64,000 bases of DNA from Isochrysis galbana. Taxonomy: Eukaryota > Haptophyta > Isochrysidales > Isochrysidaceae. The DNA lies in assembly GCA_018136815.1 (NCBI GenBank), contig CM030931.1:7274399-7338398 (forward strand), given 5' to 3'. Position 1 is the first letter of the stretch. Each line of letters begins with the position of its first letter. The notes under the pieces were generated by a model. That model had not been told where the DNA came from and ran no database searches. It saw nothing but the letters and a program-made list of their open reading frames with translations. Positions 27,619-39,380 of this stretch are shown here, piece after piece. A program made the position numbers and the translations under genes.

Positions 27619-27773
27619 TATAATGTTCCAGCCGCCAGCCGTCCACGCCTTCGTGCCTTCGTACGAGCCCTACCGTCCTTCTCCAATGCCAATGCCCGAT
27701 CCATCCGCTAATCCCAAGCCCGTTCTCCCCGAGGTTGACTCTTCATAACCTCGGGAACCAAGGCCACTGCGCT

Positions 27774-27980
27774 CCTACATGTAAAACACAGTCAAACTCA
27801 GAAATAAAACAGCACAAAAACAGTGTGTTTTTTGGCGTCGAAAAAAACAGAGAAAAACAGTGTAAAAAATAGATGTGCGGAGGGGGGGGGGGCGGCCGCC
27901 CGAAATAAAACAGCGAAAAACATTAAACATATGTTTTGGGCCTCCGAAAAAAAACACTGTTCCTGTGTTTCACATGTAGG
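27774..27980. mobile_element. hAT-type MITE (TIRs and 8-bp target duplication)
   Basis: A 207-bp element bounded by terminal inverted repeats CCTACATGT[A/G]AAACACAG (one mismatch over 18 bp). ACTGCGCT is duplicated directly outside (27766-27773 and 27981-27988). An 8-bp duplication with short TIRs fits non-autonomous hAT-like elements. The interior is rich in AAAACAG repeats with a G-run at 27880-27890 and has no ORF. Confidence 0.85.
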
Positions 27981-28511
27981 ACTGCGCTAGCCGCCGGTGC
28001 GCCTCATCAGGGTGAGTCTCCTCCGGCCTCCGGAGTTCAACTATTCAACTCAGATTCGACTGAGAGCAGAGAAGAGGGAAGTGGTGCGCGCTCCATAACC
28101 CTATCATTTTAATGTTAGTTGAGCGAGGGCGTACAGAAGGACCCTCATGTCTCATGTCTGGTTTGCTCATACTTTAGTTGTTAGTTGTCTCGGCAACTCC
28201 GCGTGACACTGCGCGGCTTTCCTTCCCCCTTCCTTCCCCTTCCGTTCCCACATCTGCACAAAAACAAAAAACAGAACAGATTACCTTCGGGGGCCGCAGA
28301 TCATAAAGTGTGTTCTCTCTTCCGCTCCGAAAAGCGCGGGAAACAGCAAGCCATCTCACCTCTCTCTGCTGCGCCGCTCCTCGATGTGGTGCTGTGGTGA
28401 GAACTCTCCTCTTGCCTTCCCAATTCCTAAGGCTCTCTCCCCCCCCCCAATCTCGCAGCCGCCCTTGGATCGCCTCTTGGCTTCCCCTGGCCGTCCCTCT
28501 CCCTCGGCCAG

Positions 28512-29261
28512 ATGCTGCTGCTCACCTCTCCATCAGCCGCAGAGATCGGCCGCTTGCTCGAGGCGCGCGGTCTCCGCCGGCGTGAGGCAGTGGCAGGCGC
28601 CACCAGTGACATACTACTAACGACACCGCGCGGTGGCGCCCTCGCCTTTGTACTCCTCCGTGCAGACGAGGACGGGGCGGCCGCCGTAGGGCGCGCTGCC
28701 AGTGCTATTCGCGCTGCCCGCCGATGTACCATCCTGCTGATTGGCGAGCGCGTGCCCCTAGGAACGGTCGCCGCGCTACAAGACAAATGGTATGTACTCT
28801 CCCGTCTACTTGATGCCCGTGTTTGCACCCGCCTACGTCCCGCCCGTGGCCCCGCCCGCTGCGCCCCACATTCACATGAGTACTCATGTACTACTTCCCC
28901 ACGCACATGCTGCAGCCCGTTTGGAGTGAGCATCCTGCGATGCGAGACGCCGTCGGATGCCGCTGAGCACATTGCTTCGTGTGCCCATTCGGTACATCTC
29001 GCTGCCGAGACGGGCGGCTCCGCTCACGATGACCCCAGTGCCGTGATGGAAGCCGTGGCCACCGTCCTCTCCTCGATGTGGGGTGTTGATCAGCACGACG
29101 TGGACTTCCTCCTAGCCAACATTTCGTTACCGCGGCTAGCTCGAGTCGAGAACGACGCAGACTTCCAAGAGCTGCTCGACGCAACCGCGGGCCTTGTCGA
29201 GCCACGGCTCGTTGAGGGCGCGTTGCGCTGGCTCCGTGAGGATGCCGTCGCCACCTCATGA
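28512..29261 (+). CDS. SPO16-like / XPF-fold meiotic protein (two exons)
   Basis: The frame is open for 249 codons, but a GT-AG intron fits at 28790-28915 (AAATG|GTATGT...CTGCAG|CCCG, 126 nt, a multiple of three). The spliced form has 207 residues. The N-terminal half (ALAFVLLRADED, RRCTILLIGE, then after splicing FGVSILRCETPSDAAEHIA) has the beta-alpha pattern of a catalytically inactive XPF/ERCC1-like nuclease fold. The last 70 residues (MEAVATVLSSMWGVDQHDVDFLLA...SLPRLARV) look like a tandem helix-hairpin-helix domain. This arrangement is found in SPO16 (C1orf146), which acts with a ZMM partner on meiotic recombination intermediates. FAAP24 or ERCC1 relatives are alternatives. Similarity is judged by pattern only. 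Confidence 0.45.
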   Translation: MLLLTSPSAAEIGRLLEARGLRRREAVAGATSDILLTTPRGGALAFVLLRADEDGAAAVGRAASAIRAARRCTILLIGERVPLGTVAALQDKWYVLSRLLDARVCTRLRPARGPARCAPHSHEYSCTTSPRTCCSPFGVSILRCETPSDAAEHIASCAHSVHLAAETGGSAHDDPSAVMEAVATVLSSMWGVDQHDVDFLLANISLPRLARVENDADFQELLDATAGLVEPRLVEGALRWLREDAVATS

Positions 29262-30430
29262 ATATTGCCTCTATCCGACATGTCATCGAGCGGCTCACCC
29301 GTGAAAGTGCTCTCTTTGGCGCCCCAAATACGCGCGCACCCGGGCTCATCCGATAGGGAAATTCGTGTGAGTTGATGTGTGTTCGCACAGCGAACGATGG
29401 GCACGATTCGTCCCACCCTCTCGTTCGAGCACAAGGCGAACTCGGTGCTCACCGCTGTGCTCTTGCATGCCTGCCGCATGCGTTTCGAGGCATTGGTGAC
29501 GTAGGTTGTGCCCCACGCTTTTGGCGCACCCACGCTTATCGTATGCATGCTGCTCGCTGCTCGTGTAGCGCCGGCGGGACCTGCCGAACTGCTGCCTGCA
29601 GTACTCACAGCGTTACTCAGCGTGACGATGGGCCTTGATACATTATGGTGCGCTTGACACGTTGGCGTGTGGCGGTCGACTGCTTGTTGCGGATGCTGAA
29701 GACTAAAAAAATCTGAAGATTCAGGGCTAAACACCTACTACCTACTAGCTACTAGAGGACTAGAGGCCCGGTACCCAATACCTCTCTAATATCATCGTCC
29801 TTATCTACTCTCGGGGTGGCCATTCGCGCAGACGCCGTCGACGTCATATGCCACATCATTGACATCAACGTGATTTACGAGTGTGACATATAAGCCATGC
29901 GCCGCATGGCGATCGACAGCGGCGCCCACCGTGTGACAGAGTTGATGGATATATATATATACCTGAAGGCAGAAAGAAGGGAGGGTATTGGACATTGGAC
30001 CTCGGAGAAGGAAAGGAAGACGAAGAAGATGAAGACGTAAGGCTGCGTGATCTTTGAACGTGGGAGCGCGTTCTGAAGAAGATGAAGACGGGTTTGTTTC
30101 GAGCGTTTATGTTTGTTTCTCAGTTCTTTTGTTGGTTGAGTGGTGTTAGTAGATTGAGTTTTGTGGGGTGGTCACGTGTGCCGTCGTCATGTAGCGCGTT
30201 CCCCTCCCTCCCTCCCTCTCTCTCTCTCTCTCAAGATTGTGCCCCGAATGAGACTTGACACGATCAAGCTACCGCTTGATTCGACAGAGACGCACTGCTT
30301 GCTGCTCAGCAGAACGAGAAGAAGCAAGCTTGCACCGCGCCTTGCGCGCAGCGGCGCGCGCCTTTGCGGCCGTGTAGGAGGGTCAAACGGTCAAATCGGG
30401 GAAATCAGTAAAAATTGTTTCTAATCATAC
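29262..30430. other. Intergenic, repeat tails only
   Basis: No gene is recognised. A minus-strand tail AAAAAAATCTGAAGATTCAGGG is at 29704-29725, a TA microsatellite at 29950-29960, a duplicated GAAGATGAAGACG at 30025-30090 and a CT tract at 30205-30232. Confidence 0.45.
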
Positions 30431-30439
30431 TTCATGGAT

Positions 30440-30960
30440 GAGATGTAAAAATAAAACGTTCGCGTGGTCCTCTTTCGACGGAACGCGACCTTATTCCCCT
30501 TTTCCCCTCCTTCTCCCCCTCGCTCCTTTTTCTTTGGTCGCGGGGGTGCGGCCCAGGTGCAGGTGCACTACCATGGGTCCGGCTTTGAGTGCGCGTACAA
30601 GGCAGGCCTTTTGATCTGCGCTGTTGTCTTTGACGTCAGTCTAGGTGCCTCTTCGGCGCGTGCTCATGTGTGCATCTTGCTCTGGCGACCACTTGCCCTA
30701 TGATTTATCGTTGTTGTGCGTTACGCAGGGTCCAGTATGCCCAGGTTTGAATCTGGAGTCTGGGGTATGCTGTGTATGTATTGCCAAGTGTTTTATTCCT
30801 AGGTAGGTGCTAGTGGCTAGGGAGATAAGTTCCGCACTGGGGATTAGTTTGTTGTGTGCGTCCGTGTCGTAAAGTGGGCGTACGTCGCCCAAGTCGATTC
30901 TTTTCTTTGGAGGTCTCCCCATGCCCGCCTGGGCGGTTCTCGCCAAGTCCGTCAAGAATT
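30440..30960 (-). pseudogene. LINE RNase H-like fragment with 3' tail
   Basis: The minus-strand frame 30955-30698 contains LYDTDAHNKLIPSAELISLA, matching the fragment at 22440-22320. Its 3' side carries the CCCAGGTGCAGG...TTTCTTTGGTC motif and ends at 30440-30488 in the tail GAGGACCACGCGAACGTTTT (read on minus). This links the RNase H-type fragment to that tail family, whose other copies lie at 23805, 26178, 33397 and 60158. Confidence 0.5.
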
Positions 30961-31157
30961 TCGTGGCGGCTGGTGGTGCGATTCACGGTCAAAAAATGCA
31001 GCCCAACCCTTACTATTAGTTCAAAAGCCCCAGTTTGACTGCCCTAACAACGAAACGAAACTTTATACGCCGTTCGCAGGCCCGAGGTAGTGCACACGCG
31101 CCCGAACCCTTGGAAACCGAAGACAAAGGAACGACGGATAATGAAGCCCGGGTCTTT

Positions 31158-32957
31158 TCAGGGCCGGCGAACACAGAGTGCCAGCTCGCACTGCATTCCA
31201 CATTGAGTGCATGCCTCCTTTTCGCGAGGCCTCGTCTCCCAACAAATACGGCAAAGGGGAATGTGGTGACAAGGGACGAACATCATGCAGGCCTCTTGTT
31301 TCTCACACTCGACGCATAGATATGCAGCATCCACTAGGTTTCGAGCCTTGATCACTGCGTTCTCAACCGCTTCGTCTACTGCTCTCGCCCTCTCAGCTCG
31401 CTCTTGCTGTTGCCGTTGCATCGCGCGTACACCATCAGTGTATTTGTACCAAAGCAAGCACTTTTCGTTGCAAATTCTCATGCGAATGTAGCCTTTGGAT
31501 CCAAAGCGACGGCCGGATTCTATGTACCTGAACACCGGGAGATCCGGACGTCGCAAGGGTTGCCTGAGAAATTCGATGGCACGGCGAACTGCAGAACAAG
31601 TAGGCAAACCTTCTTTCAGATATCGCCGGCGCCCATGTGGTTGAAAGGTGTCATACATATGCACATATTGCATAAAGGCAGACGCTTGACGGGCTCGACT
31701 GTAGCTTTGTAAGGCGTTGAGTAGGTCCCGGCGCAGCTTCTTTTCACGGCGCCACTCTTGCAGCGCGCGACCGTATTGTGCCCAGCCAGCCCGATCATCA
31801 TCTTCGATGGGTCGTCCCGATGCAGTGGTAATTTGCCTCGAAAGACGCCGTTTCGCCCTTTTGTATTCGCGCAAATAATTCCTCATTTCCATAGGCGTCT
31901 CTGCCATTGTATGAGATGGGGTCCAGATGCAGCCATCCTCAACACGGATGCTGATACTCGGAATGTCGTCAATCTTCGCGTGACTCGACAACAGGTGGAG
32001 ACCCACCCCGCGAGTCCGGCAATACACACATGGAACTTGGTGAATTCCCATGTTGTTTGTCTTCACCCATGCATCGTGGCAAGCACCGCACAGCGATAGG
32101 TGGCCACACGGCTCCATCACGACGGTCGCAATCGACTCGGAACAGACTACGCAAATGCCCAGTCGCCTCGCAAGAGTATGTGCGAAAGAGGAAGAACAAG
32201 CCGAATGGTCGTCTAGCTGCAGCTTACGTGTGATATGCTCACTATTCCTCATAGCTCTTTTCCAAGTCGAAAAAGATTCCGGCGGAAAGCTAGAAATGCC
32301 CGGTCGTACGACGTGAACGGCAACGTCCACACTCGTTTTCGCACGAGGCGTGACTTCAGAAGAATGTTCACGAGGGTGAATTTTGGGGAGACGCCATTGA
32401 CTCTGTTCGTCCTCGGTGAGAAGTTGGGCAATTGCCAGATCATTTGCTAGTTGCTCCTCATCCCGACTCGCACTAGCATCAGAATGGCAAGCCTCCACCT
32501 CAGGACCAGCAGTCACCGCATATTCAGGAGAACCATCCTGGTCACTAACCCCGTCGATTTCTATCCGGTCCCACAGCGAATTCGTGTCTTCGGATGAGAT
32601 CACAGACCAGTCACTGTCTATCGATGCATCGCTTGGACGGGGTGCAGAATCACACTGTTCGTGATCCTCAAGCGCTCTCTCTTGGAGAAACTTAGCTTCT
32701 CGCAGAGGGCCTACCAAGATCGCCAAGGACGGGACCATCGTATTTTCCTGACAATGCCCATAGTCTTCAATCCATTCTTCATCTTGGGAGCTCTCGGACT
32801 CGAACAGGTCGTCATAGACTGAGAGACACTCGGCGTCCGCAGCCAGCTGATAACGAGCATGGCGCTGCATTCGACGGAGGATTTCATCGCGTTGCTTGTG
32901 GCGCACGAAGGCAGGGTAGTAGTTCTTTCCGCGCCGGCTGTTGTGGGAGCGCGTCAT
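31158..32957 (-). CDS. Dual RING-finger protein, probable E3 ubiquitin ligase
   Basis: A single-exon gene of 599 residues. A first RING-like domain lies at about 266-318: CVVC, then CGH, CGAC and CVYC, with the usual C3HC4 spacing. A second lies at the very C-terminus (about 548-595): CVEC, CHH, CRIC and CTQC. The N-terminal 250 residues are acidic (ESESSQDEEWIEDYG, DSDWSVISSEDTNS) and probably disordered. Between the RINGs is a basic, helical region (EYKRAKRRLSRQI, EWRREKKLRRDLLNAL). Two CxHx-type RINGs of the kind used by IAP/neuralised-like ligases suggest a cytosolic E3. Substrates are unknown. It is transcribed in the same direction as the HECT ligase upstream. The ATG at 32957 is chosen as the first in frame. 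Confidence 0.8.
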   Translation of the reverse strand: MTRSHNSRRGKNYYPAFVRHKQRDEILRRMQRHARYQLAADAECLSVYDDLFESESSQDEEWIEDYGHCQENTMVPSLAILVGPLREAKFLQERALEDHEQCDSAPRPSDASIDSDWSVISSEDTNSLWDRIEIDGVSDQDGSPEYAVTAGPEVEACHSDASASRDEEQLANDLAIAQLLTEDEQSQWRLPKIHPREHSSEVTPRAKTSVDVAVHVVRPGISSFPPESFSTWKRAMRNSEHITRKLQLDDHSACSSSFAHTLARRLGICVVCSESIATVVMEPCGHLSLCGACHDAWVKTNNMGIHQVPCVYCRTRGVGLHLLSSHAKIDDIPSISIRVEDGCIWTPSHTMAETPMEMRNYLREYKRAKRRLSRQITTASGRPIEDDDRAGWAQYGRALQEWRREKKLRRDLLNALQSYSRARQASAFMQYVHMYDTFQPHGRRRYLKEGLPTCSAVRRAIEFLRQPLRRPDLPVFRYIESGRRFGSKGYIRMRICNEKCLLWYKYTDGVRAMQRQQQERAERARAVDEAVENAVIKARNLVDAAYLCVECEKQEACMMFVPCHHIPLCRICWETRPREKEACTQCGMQCELALCVRRP

Positions 32958-32999
32958 GGCCGGGAGACTGCGCCAGGCCGAGTGGCAGGCTGCGACAGC

Positions 33000-35140
33000 T
33001 TGGCTCCGTCCGAAAGGTGTGGCTGGACTCGTCCTCGACGCGGGTGTCGCGAAAAGCGAGCGGCCCGTTGCTCAGTACCCGCTGTGAACGGCTGGCTCGC
33101 TCGGGGAGTCTGTTTCCTGGCCCGAGCGAGCAGGTCTGGTAGCTTGCGGGGGGCTACTGGTAGCTCCCGGGGGGGTCTGAGTTCTGAGTTCTGAGCTTCC
33201 CCTGGGAGCTACCAGTAGGGCCGCTTACGGCATCTTTCACAATCCCCCCCCCCCCCCCCCCCCCTCCAGCGATTCTTCTGCCGACAGCGACGTGTCTTTA
33301 CCCTTCGTAGTAGTGAGTAGTGAGTAGTACTAACTAATAGCTAAAGTGAAAGTGAACATTGGTTCCTGTTTGGTGTCGGGGTTTCCCGAGGTGGCGTTCC
33401 GTCGAAAAAGGACCACGCGAACGTTTTGTTTTTACATCATCTATGAAGTATAATTAGAACCAATGTTATTGATTTTGATTTCCTCGGTATAATGGCCGCT
33501 AAGGCGCGCCGCGGTGCAGGCTGAGCATCCCGTCTTCGCTCTTCTATTCAGAACGCTTTGCGCACTTTCAGAACTTCTTTTCCTTTTCTCCGAGGTCCAA
33601 GACCCTCCCTAGGTTTCTTTAGATGATGATGGGAAGCATTGTTTTTTTTGCAATGCCGAATGCCGTATTTTTATTATTAATAAGGTCTCTTTCCGAGGTT
33701 ACTAACAGGTTACAAATATTCTGCAATGCTAGATACGCCTGGCGTGCGCAGTGCGCACGGCGTGGAACCATCGTCCGGATGAGCCGCCCAGAGGCCCCTG
33801 TGGGGGACTGGCGACCAGCAGGGATGGGGGGGGGAGTGGGGAGTCAACTAGAAGATGCTCCGTTGGCAAGTATCCGGTCGTCAGGTTTCGGCTCCCTTAG
33901 CATGATATCAGGTCCTATTCTCAGCCTATTATCAGGTTGTTACGCGTTACGCGATATTATAAAAACTTTATAATATTCTTACCGCACTTGCGGCGCATGG
34001 ACCCGGGGTTCAGGAAGCAGCAGCGGCCCTTCTTCGGTTCTTCTTAGCCCCCCGTGTGGCGTGGCCCTTCCTCCCTCTTCGCCTGATTCCGCGGAGGTGA
34101 TGCGAGCGCGCAAGATGGCGCGGCTCCGCGTCACTTACGAGTCGAGCCATGCCGCCTTGGCTGAAGAAGAAGCGGAGGCGGAGATGCGAGCGCAGGTGCG
34201 AAGCCGCAGGCGGAAGACAGAGGAGGCGGCGGTGGCCAAACTGTGGGTGGGGCGCCAAGCAGCTGTAGTAGCCTATCCCCTATGTTTATGAGAGTGAGTG
34301 TGTGTGCCATTACTTGTTCCTAGACAATTAACAATCGCATTGACAAATGCAACTTTGGCAATGACAATGTAGCTGTTTATGGTCTCCGGCTGGGGTTTAT
34401 GATCTCCGGCTGAGGCTCGTTCTGGGGGGACCCGAGGGTCCCCTCAGAGGGGTGCCATGGCGCGCGCAGGCATCGCACGCCCGTAAGAGAACGAAGAGAG
34501 AAGAGAACCGCGAGAAAAGAACGACAAAAAAAACGCGATCTGACCCAAGAAAAGGTAAGACTGACGCTTGTTTACGGTATGTTTACAGGCCGACACCCCG
34601 AGCGACACACGAATGCCGCGAAAACGCGGAGATACTTGAAAAAGACGCGAGAAGAGGGGGCCGAGACCTCCCAGGGGCACGAAGTGTCACATGCAACAGG
34701 CGTTTACGTTTGTTTTGCCACAGGAACACCACACCAGCAGGTCTGCCCCAGCCCACCCCCTGCACTTGGCCCGTTGTAGTGCACGCGGCCCCCCCCCCGA
34801 TACCAAAGACAAAGGAATGAAGGGGGTGGTGTAAAGGAGTGAGTAAACTGGGGTATAGGCGATGTCGTGAGTGAGTACCGTGAGTACGTGGACCTCTAAA
34901 CCAGGCCTCAGGTAGCGCACCGAGGCCGGACCCCGGAAACCAAAGAAAAAGGAAAGAAGGGGGGCAGGAGAAGAGGTGGAGGGAGGGATGATAAGGGCGG
35001 TGTAGATAGCGAAGGGGAGTCCCATAACTAGTAGGTGTGTAGCCCTGAATCTTCAGAAGGATTTTTTTTGTATAGCTAGCGTGAGCAGCCCGAATCTTCA
35101 GATGTTTTATTATTCTTGCTCTCATTGCCTAACCCCACAG
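33000..35140. other. Intergenic, dense retroposon tails
   Basis: It contains a poly-C run (33246-33264), a plus copy of the GAAAAAGGACCACGCGAACG tail (33403-33430), a minus copy of the clan tail with its small hairpin (ACTTTATAATATTCTTACCGCACTTGCGG, 33964-33990), two plus copies of the AACCAAAGACAAAGGA-type motif (34772-34820 and 34912-34960, 140 bp apart), and two CCGAATCTTCAGA tails (35047 and 35090). A short plus frame at 34061-34291 (Ala/Glu/Arg-rich, coiled-coil-like) is not supported by anything else. Confidence 0.5.
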
Positions 35141-35441
35141 TGTCAACATTCGAGTGCAGGCATGACGACCTCAACCGGAACAATACGAGAATGCATGTTG
35201 TGGCAGTAGCCCTCTGATATGAAACGAATACTACTATGTGTAGTGACGAGGCAGCATCGCGGATGTGGAATGCTTAGTGACAAACACCACCAGAAACTCA
35301 TGAACACGACAAAAGAGATGCAGGGACGAGACGCAAGTTTCGAGTTGCGTCGATGCCGTCTGCACGCATTCCTCACCTGGAGTGGGGCAGCGCAACCCCA
35401 TTCGCTGTTGCCCATTCCTCGCAGCGTAGAGGCAAATGAGA

Positions 35442-38400
35442 TCAGGGGGTCGTGTTGTCACCCGCATCATCCTCTGCGTCAGATGCGCTGGATCCGCCGG
35501 CGACGGCGGCGTCGTCAAAACCTACTGAACCCATAGTCACGGCGGTGTGCAGCGCCCGGCGCAGGATGGCATAAGAAGAGTATTCTGGCAAGTCCATGGT
35601 GCAGATACATGCATGCGCCCTAGGAAGCGAGTCCCTGGGCTCATGGGTCCCTGCGCACAAGGTGAATTTGTGTACGCCGCCATTAAAGCCTTGCAGCTGG
35701 GCAAAGCCACCTACTGGTGGGCGGCGAGAGCCTGTCACGAACTGCAGTAGCTGCTCACGCTCTTCAAAGGAGAAAGAGCGCACTGCGCGCCAAAACCAAC
35801 GGAAACGCCGAGAGCGTCGCCGCAACCCGCCTGTCGTCAGGCAATTGCGTCTCCAGTCAGCCAAATCAATGTTCGGTTCGCCCGCCAGCATGGAAGCAAA
35901 GTCCGATGGTGTGACAAGCGTGGAGAGCTTTGCCATAATTGGCGCGGGCACAGCAACGTGAAGACCGCGAAGCATCGCATTCACCTAGAGACAAGGAAGT
36001 CGAAGTCAGGAGCAAGCGCAAGGGGACACACACACTAGAGAAATCACAGCCCTCACAGCCCACTAGAGAAGTCAAGAGCTAGCTCGCGGCTCGACCACGG
36101 CGCGCTGCAACACTATGAAGCCACATACCGGACCCTCGATGGAACCCATCAATCGCCAACGGCATACAAGTTCAACGTACTCGGCTTTGTTGGCGTTAGT
36201 GACCTCGATCTCAGTGCCGCCTGATTTCAATTCGACCCGTCGCTCTGCCGCCGCCATCGTAGTGCCTGCAGTGTCGGTGGCATTCGCAGCACCCACGTCC
36301 TCAAGAACGTCGGTGAAGTCCAGGCAGAGCATCTCGACATCGTTGTTGAGGATGTATTGCACCTTGTGTTTAAGAAGAAGTGGGTCCAACTCAGCGACAT
36401 CGTCGTAGGTATACTCCCACGGCGAGCCACCGCGAAGAAGCAGCTGGCACACGCTCGGGTGCAATCGAATGCCGATCGTGACTTGTTGTATGAGCGCAAG
36501 GCCAATGAATCGACCGAGCATCTCGTAATCTTTCAGTAACGACTCCCGGCTGCGGTCATGTCCAGCACTCTTTGCTTTCCTTGGTGAATCCTCCGCGTCT
36601 GAAGATATAGCGGAGCGGGCCCTACCCACGGGGGCGCTGTCCTTTTTGGGCATCTTGCTAGCCTCTGGGGCATCATCGGCCAATGGGTGGAGTGCTGCTG
36701 GCCTGAAGGAGCGGCCACCGTCCGGTGACACCATGAGATGCTGCCTTGGGTCCAAGAACGCGTCAGAAACAATCGAAAACCATTCTCGTCGTACTGCAGA
36801 GCCGGCGGAATTCTCGTCCTTGAAGTGGACCTCTAATGTGCCCGACAGGTCATCTGATCCCAGTCCAACGTTCCGATTGTACTGATCCCGCAATTCCTTC
36901 AACACTGCACCACTGGTGTCGTCACGAGTGCATTCGACGAAAAGGATGGGATCCTCGTCGCCGATATGAGAGCCGTGATGTTCGCGATATAGACGATGCG
37001 CAAGCCAGATGCGTTTGTGAGCTAACGTCATGCGGCCCAATAACTTCTCTTCCTGTCCCGGCCTGAGACCCGCGATCTCAAGTAGTACCCATGCTTTGAC
37101 GACGTCCGGGTGCAGCTGAGTGTTCGGCCAGTCGGGCAAAGAAGACGAGTCGTCCGCATCGAAAGAGGGCTGATGGGAGATGGAGGCAGCAGCATCCGAC
37201 GCACACACAGCATCAGAGCCTGGAGCTCCAGAGCCCTTTCGATTCGTGCCGTCCGACAAGCGCCCTTCCCATATGCCCGTCCTATGCTGCCGCGTGGGGT
37301 CAACGAGATCAGCAGCAGTTGGGGTGTTGTGCAGGCTGACGAGGAAGGCGTCCCATCGTTCCACCGAGCCTGCGGAACCGGCGTCCTCGTTCGTAGAGCC
37401 CCTTGGCGCAGGCGCCTCAACGCCAAAGTCAACGTCGGGGTCAAGGTCGGTGCTCTCCTCGTCGTCGAAGTTGTCTTCCTCGTCATCACTAGCCGACACG
37501 AGGGCGGGAGAGGTGCCCGCTCCTGAAGAGCCTAGAGTCTGTGGGCCACCACTACCCCCCGAAGTCGCATCGTCGATAGCAAACGTATCCTCACCTTGAG
37601 GCTCCCCAAGCAAACCGCCGGAGAACCCTTCCAACTGCAGCTGTGCACGAGACAAGCGACGATTGACTGCTCCAAGGGTTACTATGCCCCGAAGGCTTCG
37701 CATGAACGTGCCCGCATTCATCAACGCACTGGCAATACCCCACGAGGTCCCTCTGGCCCCGCCGCCAGCATTGCTCGTAAGATTCCTACGATCCGATCCC
37801 CATCGATCCCCGTTGCTAACGCCGCCGACCAGGGAAGATGCCGATGGCAGCGGTGAGATGGCAGTTCCAGTAGGGCTGAGAAGGAGCGAGTCTGAAGATG
37901 GGTCATTAGAGCCACTCAACCTCATGCCAGCCCCATTGGTTCCTGCATCTGTTGAGGTGACGGCATTCCCGTCGCTATGCGGAGCACTCGTGTCCGCGGT
38001 GGCATCCTGCTGCTGCGAGCCACTGCCGAGCGGTGGCTCCTCGGCACTCAGCTTGGCTCCGAGGGACTGCAAGCATGTGCGCCCGGAATTCGACGAGGCC
38101 AGAATCTCTAGTGCCGCCACCGCGGACGGCAAGTATGTTGAGGCCGAAGCGAGGACCTCGAGCATGTGGATAGATGCCTCGTGCTCGAGAGCGGCATCAC
38201 ATCCGTTCGTGTGCCTCAACAAAGAAAGGATCGACTGCACCCCGTCCTCAGTGAATGCCGGGTTATCGAACTGCTCAATTGCGAAGATAACGAACGAGAG
38301 GGCATCGGATGCCAGCCGAACATGAGGAGCATCAAGCATGCATGGCAAAAGAGAGGGTGTGCACAACAACCGAGTCAGGGCGAACGGATTTCCATCCTTG

Positions 38401-39380
38401 CGCGAAACGACACGCAGCAGGTCTTCGATCATGGACAATAGAGCTGGATGCTCCCGCATTTTTCTCTGCAACACCTCATCCGGCTTCCCCAGCAGTCGCT
38501 CGAGCCAACACGTTGCAGAAAGCGCCGCGCTGCCGCAGTTGCACCCGCACACCTGCAGGTGCACCAAGATTTGCACGTAAGCAAGAGTCAGTCGCTGGCG
38601 GCCTCTGTTATCAATGACCAATCAAGGATTCCACGCCTTAGCCTCACTATCCAGGGCGGTGTCTGTGAGGTGCGAGTGGAATCGGGTGCAGGACTTTTGT
38701 GGTGCTGGTCACCTCATCTAGCTCCTCTGGCTCGTCATCCAACTTGAGCCACTGACCCAGCCCAGCAACGAGTTCATCTACCGCCAGTTCACGGACGGCA
38801 AGCACGGCGTCCTCGCAGATGCACATGATAGTGAGTGCGTTGGCAGCGAATTTGGCCACACCGTGATGCACATTCCAGCCTTTCTTCAAGGCACTCCTGC
38901 AGAGGTGGGTCACGGAATATGAGCAACCGCTGTCCACACATGTCTGGCCACCAGTCCATGCCCAGACAGCAGCCGAGCCGGCCCACTTTCGCTAGCTGGT
39001 ATTGCCCGCGCCGCTGCCTCGACCATGTGATCAACAACACGCTCGCCCACAGCCCTCCACCGGCTGGCGCGTGCTCACGAGAGTCCACTGACGACCGAGA
39101 GCGCGAACGGCAGCTCCGACATCATCTTTGGCTCGTGGGAGACGAGCTGTCCGAGACAGAAGGTGGCGGTGTCGAATGACTCGGCGACCTCTGAGAGCTT
39201 GAGCAGGGAGACATCCACCTGCAACGTCCCGACCAGCAGCTCACACTGCAGCTGGAGTGTCGAGCGCTGCTCTGGCGGAGCGGCCGAGGTGCGCAGCAGG
39301 AAGTCCCTCAGCTCCTCTGGCTTGGTGAGCGCATGGAAGAGGTCGTCCCATTTACTGGCGGAGGAGGAGGTGTTGCCCAT
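35442..39380 (-). CDS. HECT-type E3 ubiquitin ligase (four exons)
   Basis: Transfers ubiquitin from an E2 through a HECT thioester. My model: exons 39380-39079, 38929-38713 (or from 38896), 38552-36129 and 35984-35442, phases consistent, 1,161 residues. The last junction is secure: GSIEGP|VNAMLRGLHVAVP continues the HECT N-lobe across a 144-bp intron (GTATGT...CTCTAG). The N-terminus is MGNTSSSASKWDD, with Gly2 a possible myristoylation site. An armadillo-like helical region and long Ser/Gly/Asp-rich linkers follow. The HECT domain begins at about EVHFKDENSAGSAVRREWF (36830) with YEMLGRFIGLAL. The catalytic Cys is in LPRAHACICTMDLPEYSSY (codon 35609-35607). The acidic tail after HECT (SDAEDDAGDNTTP) is unusual. 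The exon 2 to exon 3 junction is less certain. It is divergent from NAA15. Confidence 0.87.

Noticed and set aside
36115-38747. Plus-strand frames opposite the HECT ligase
   Set aside because: Shadows of the HECT coding frames.
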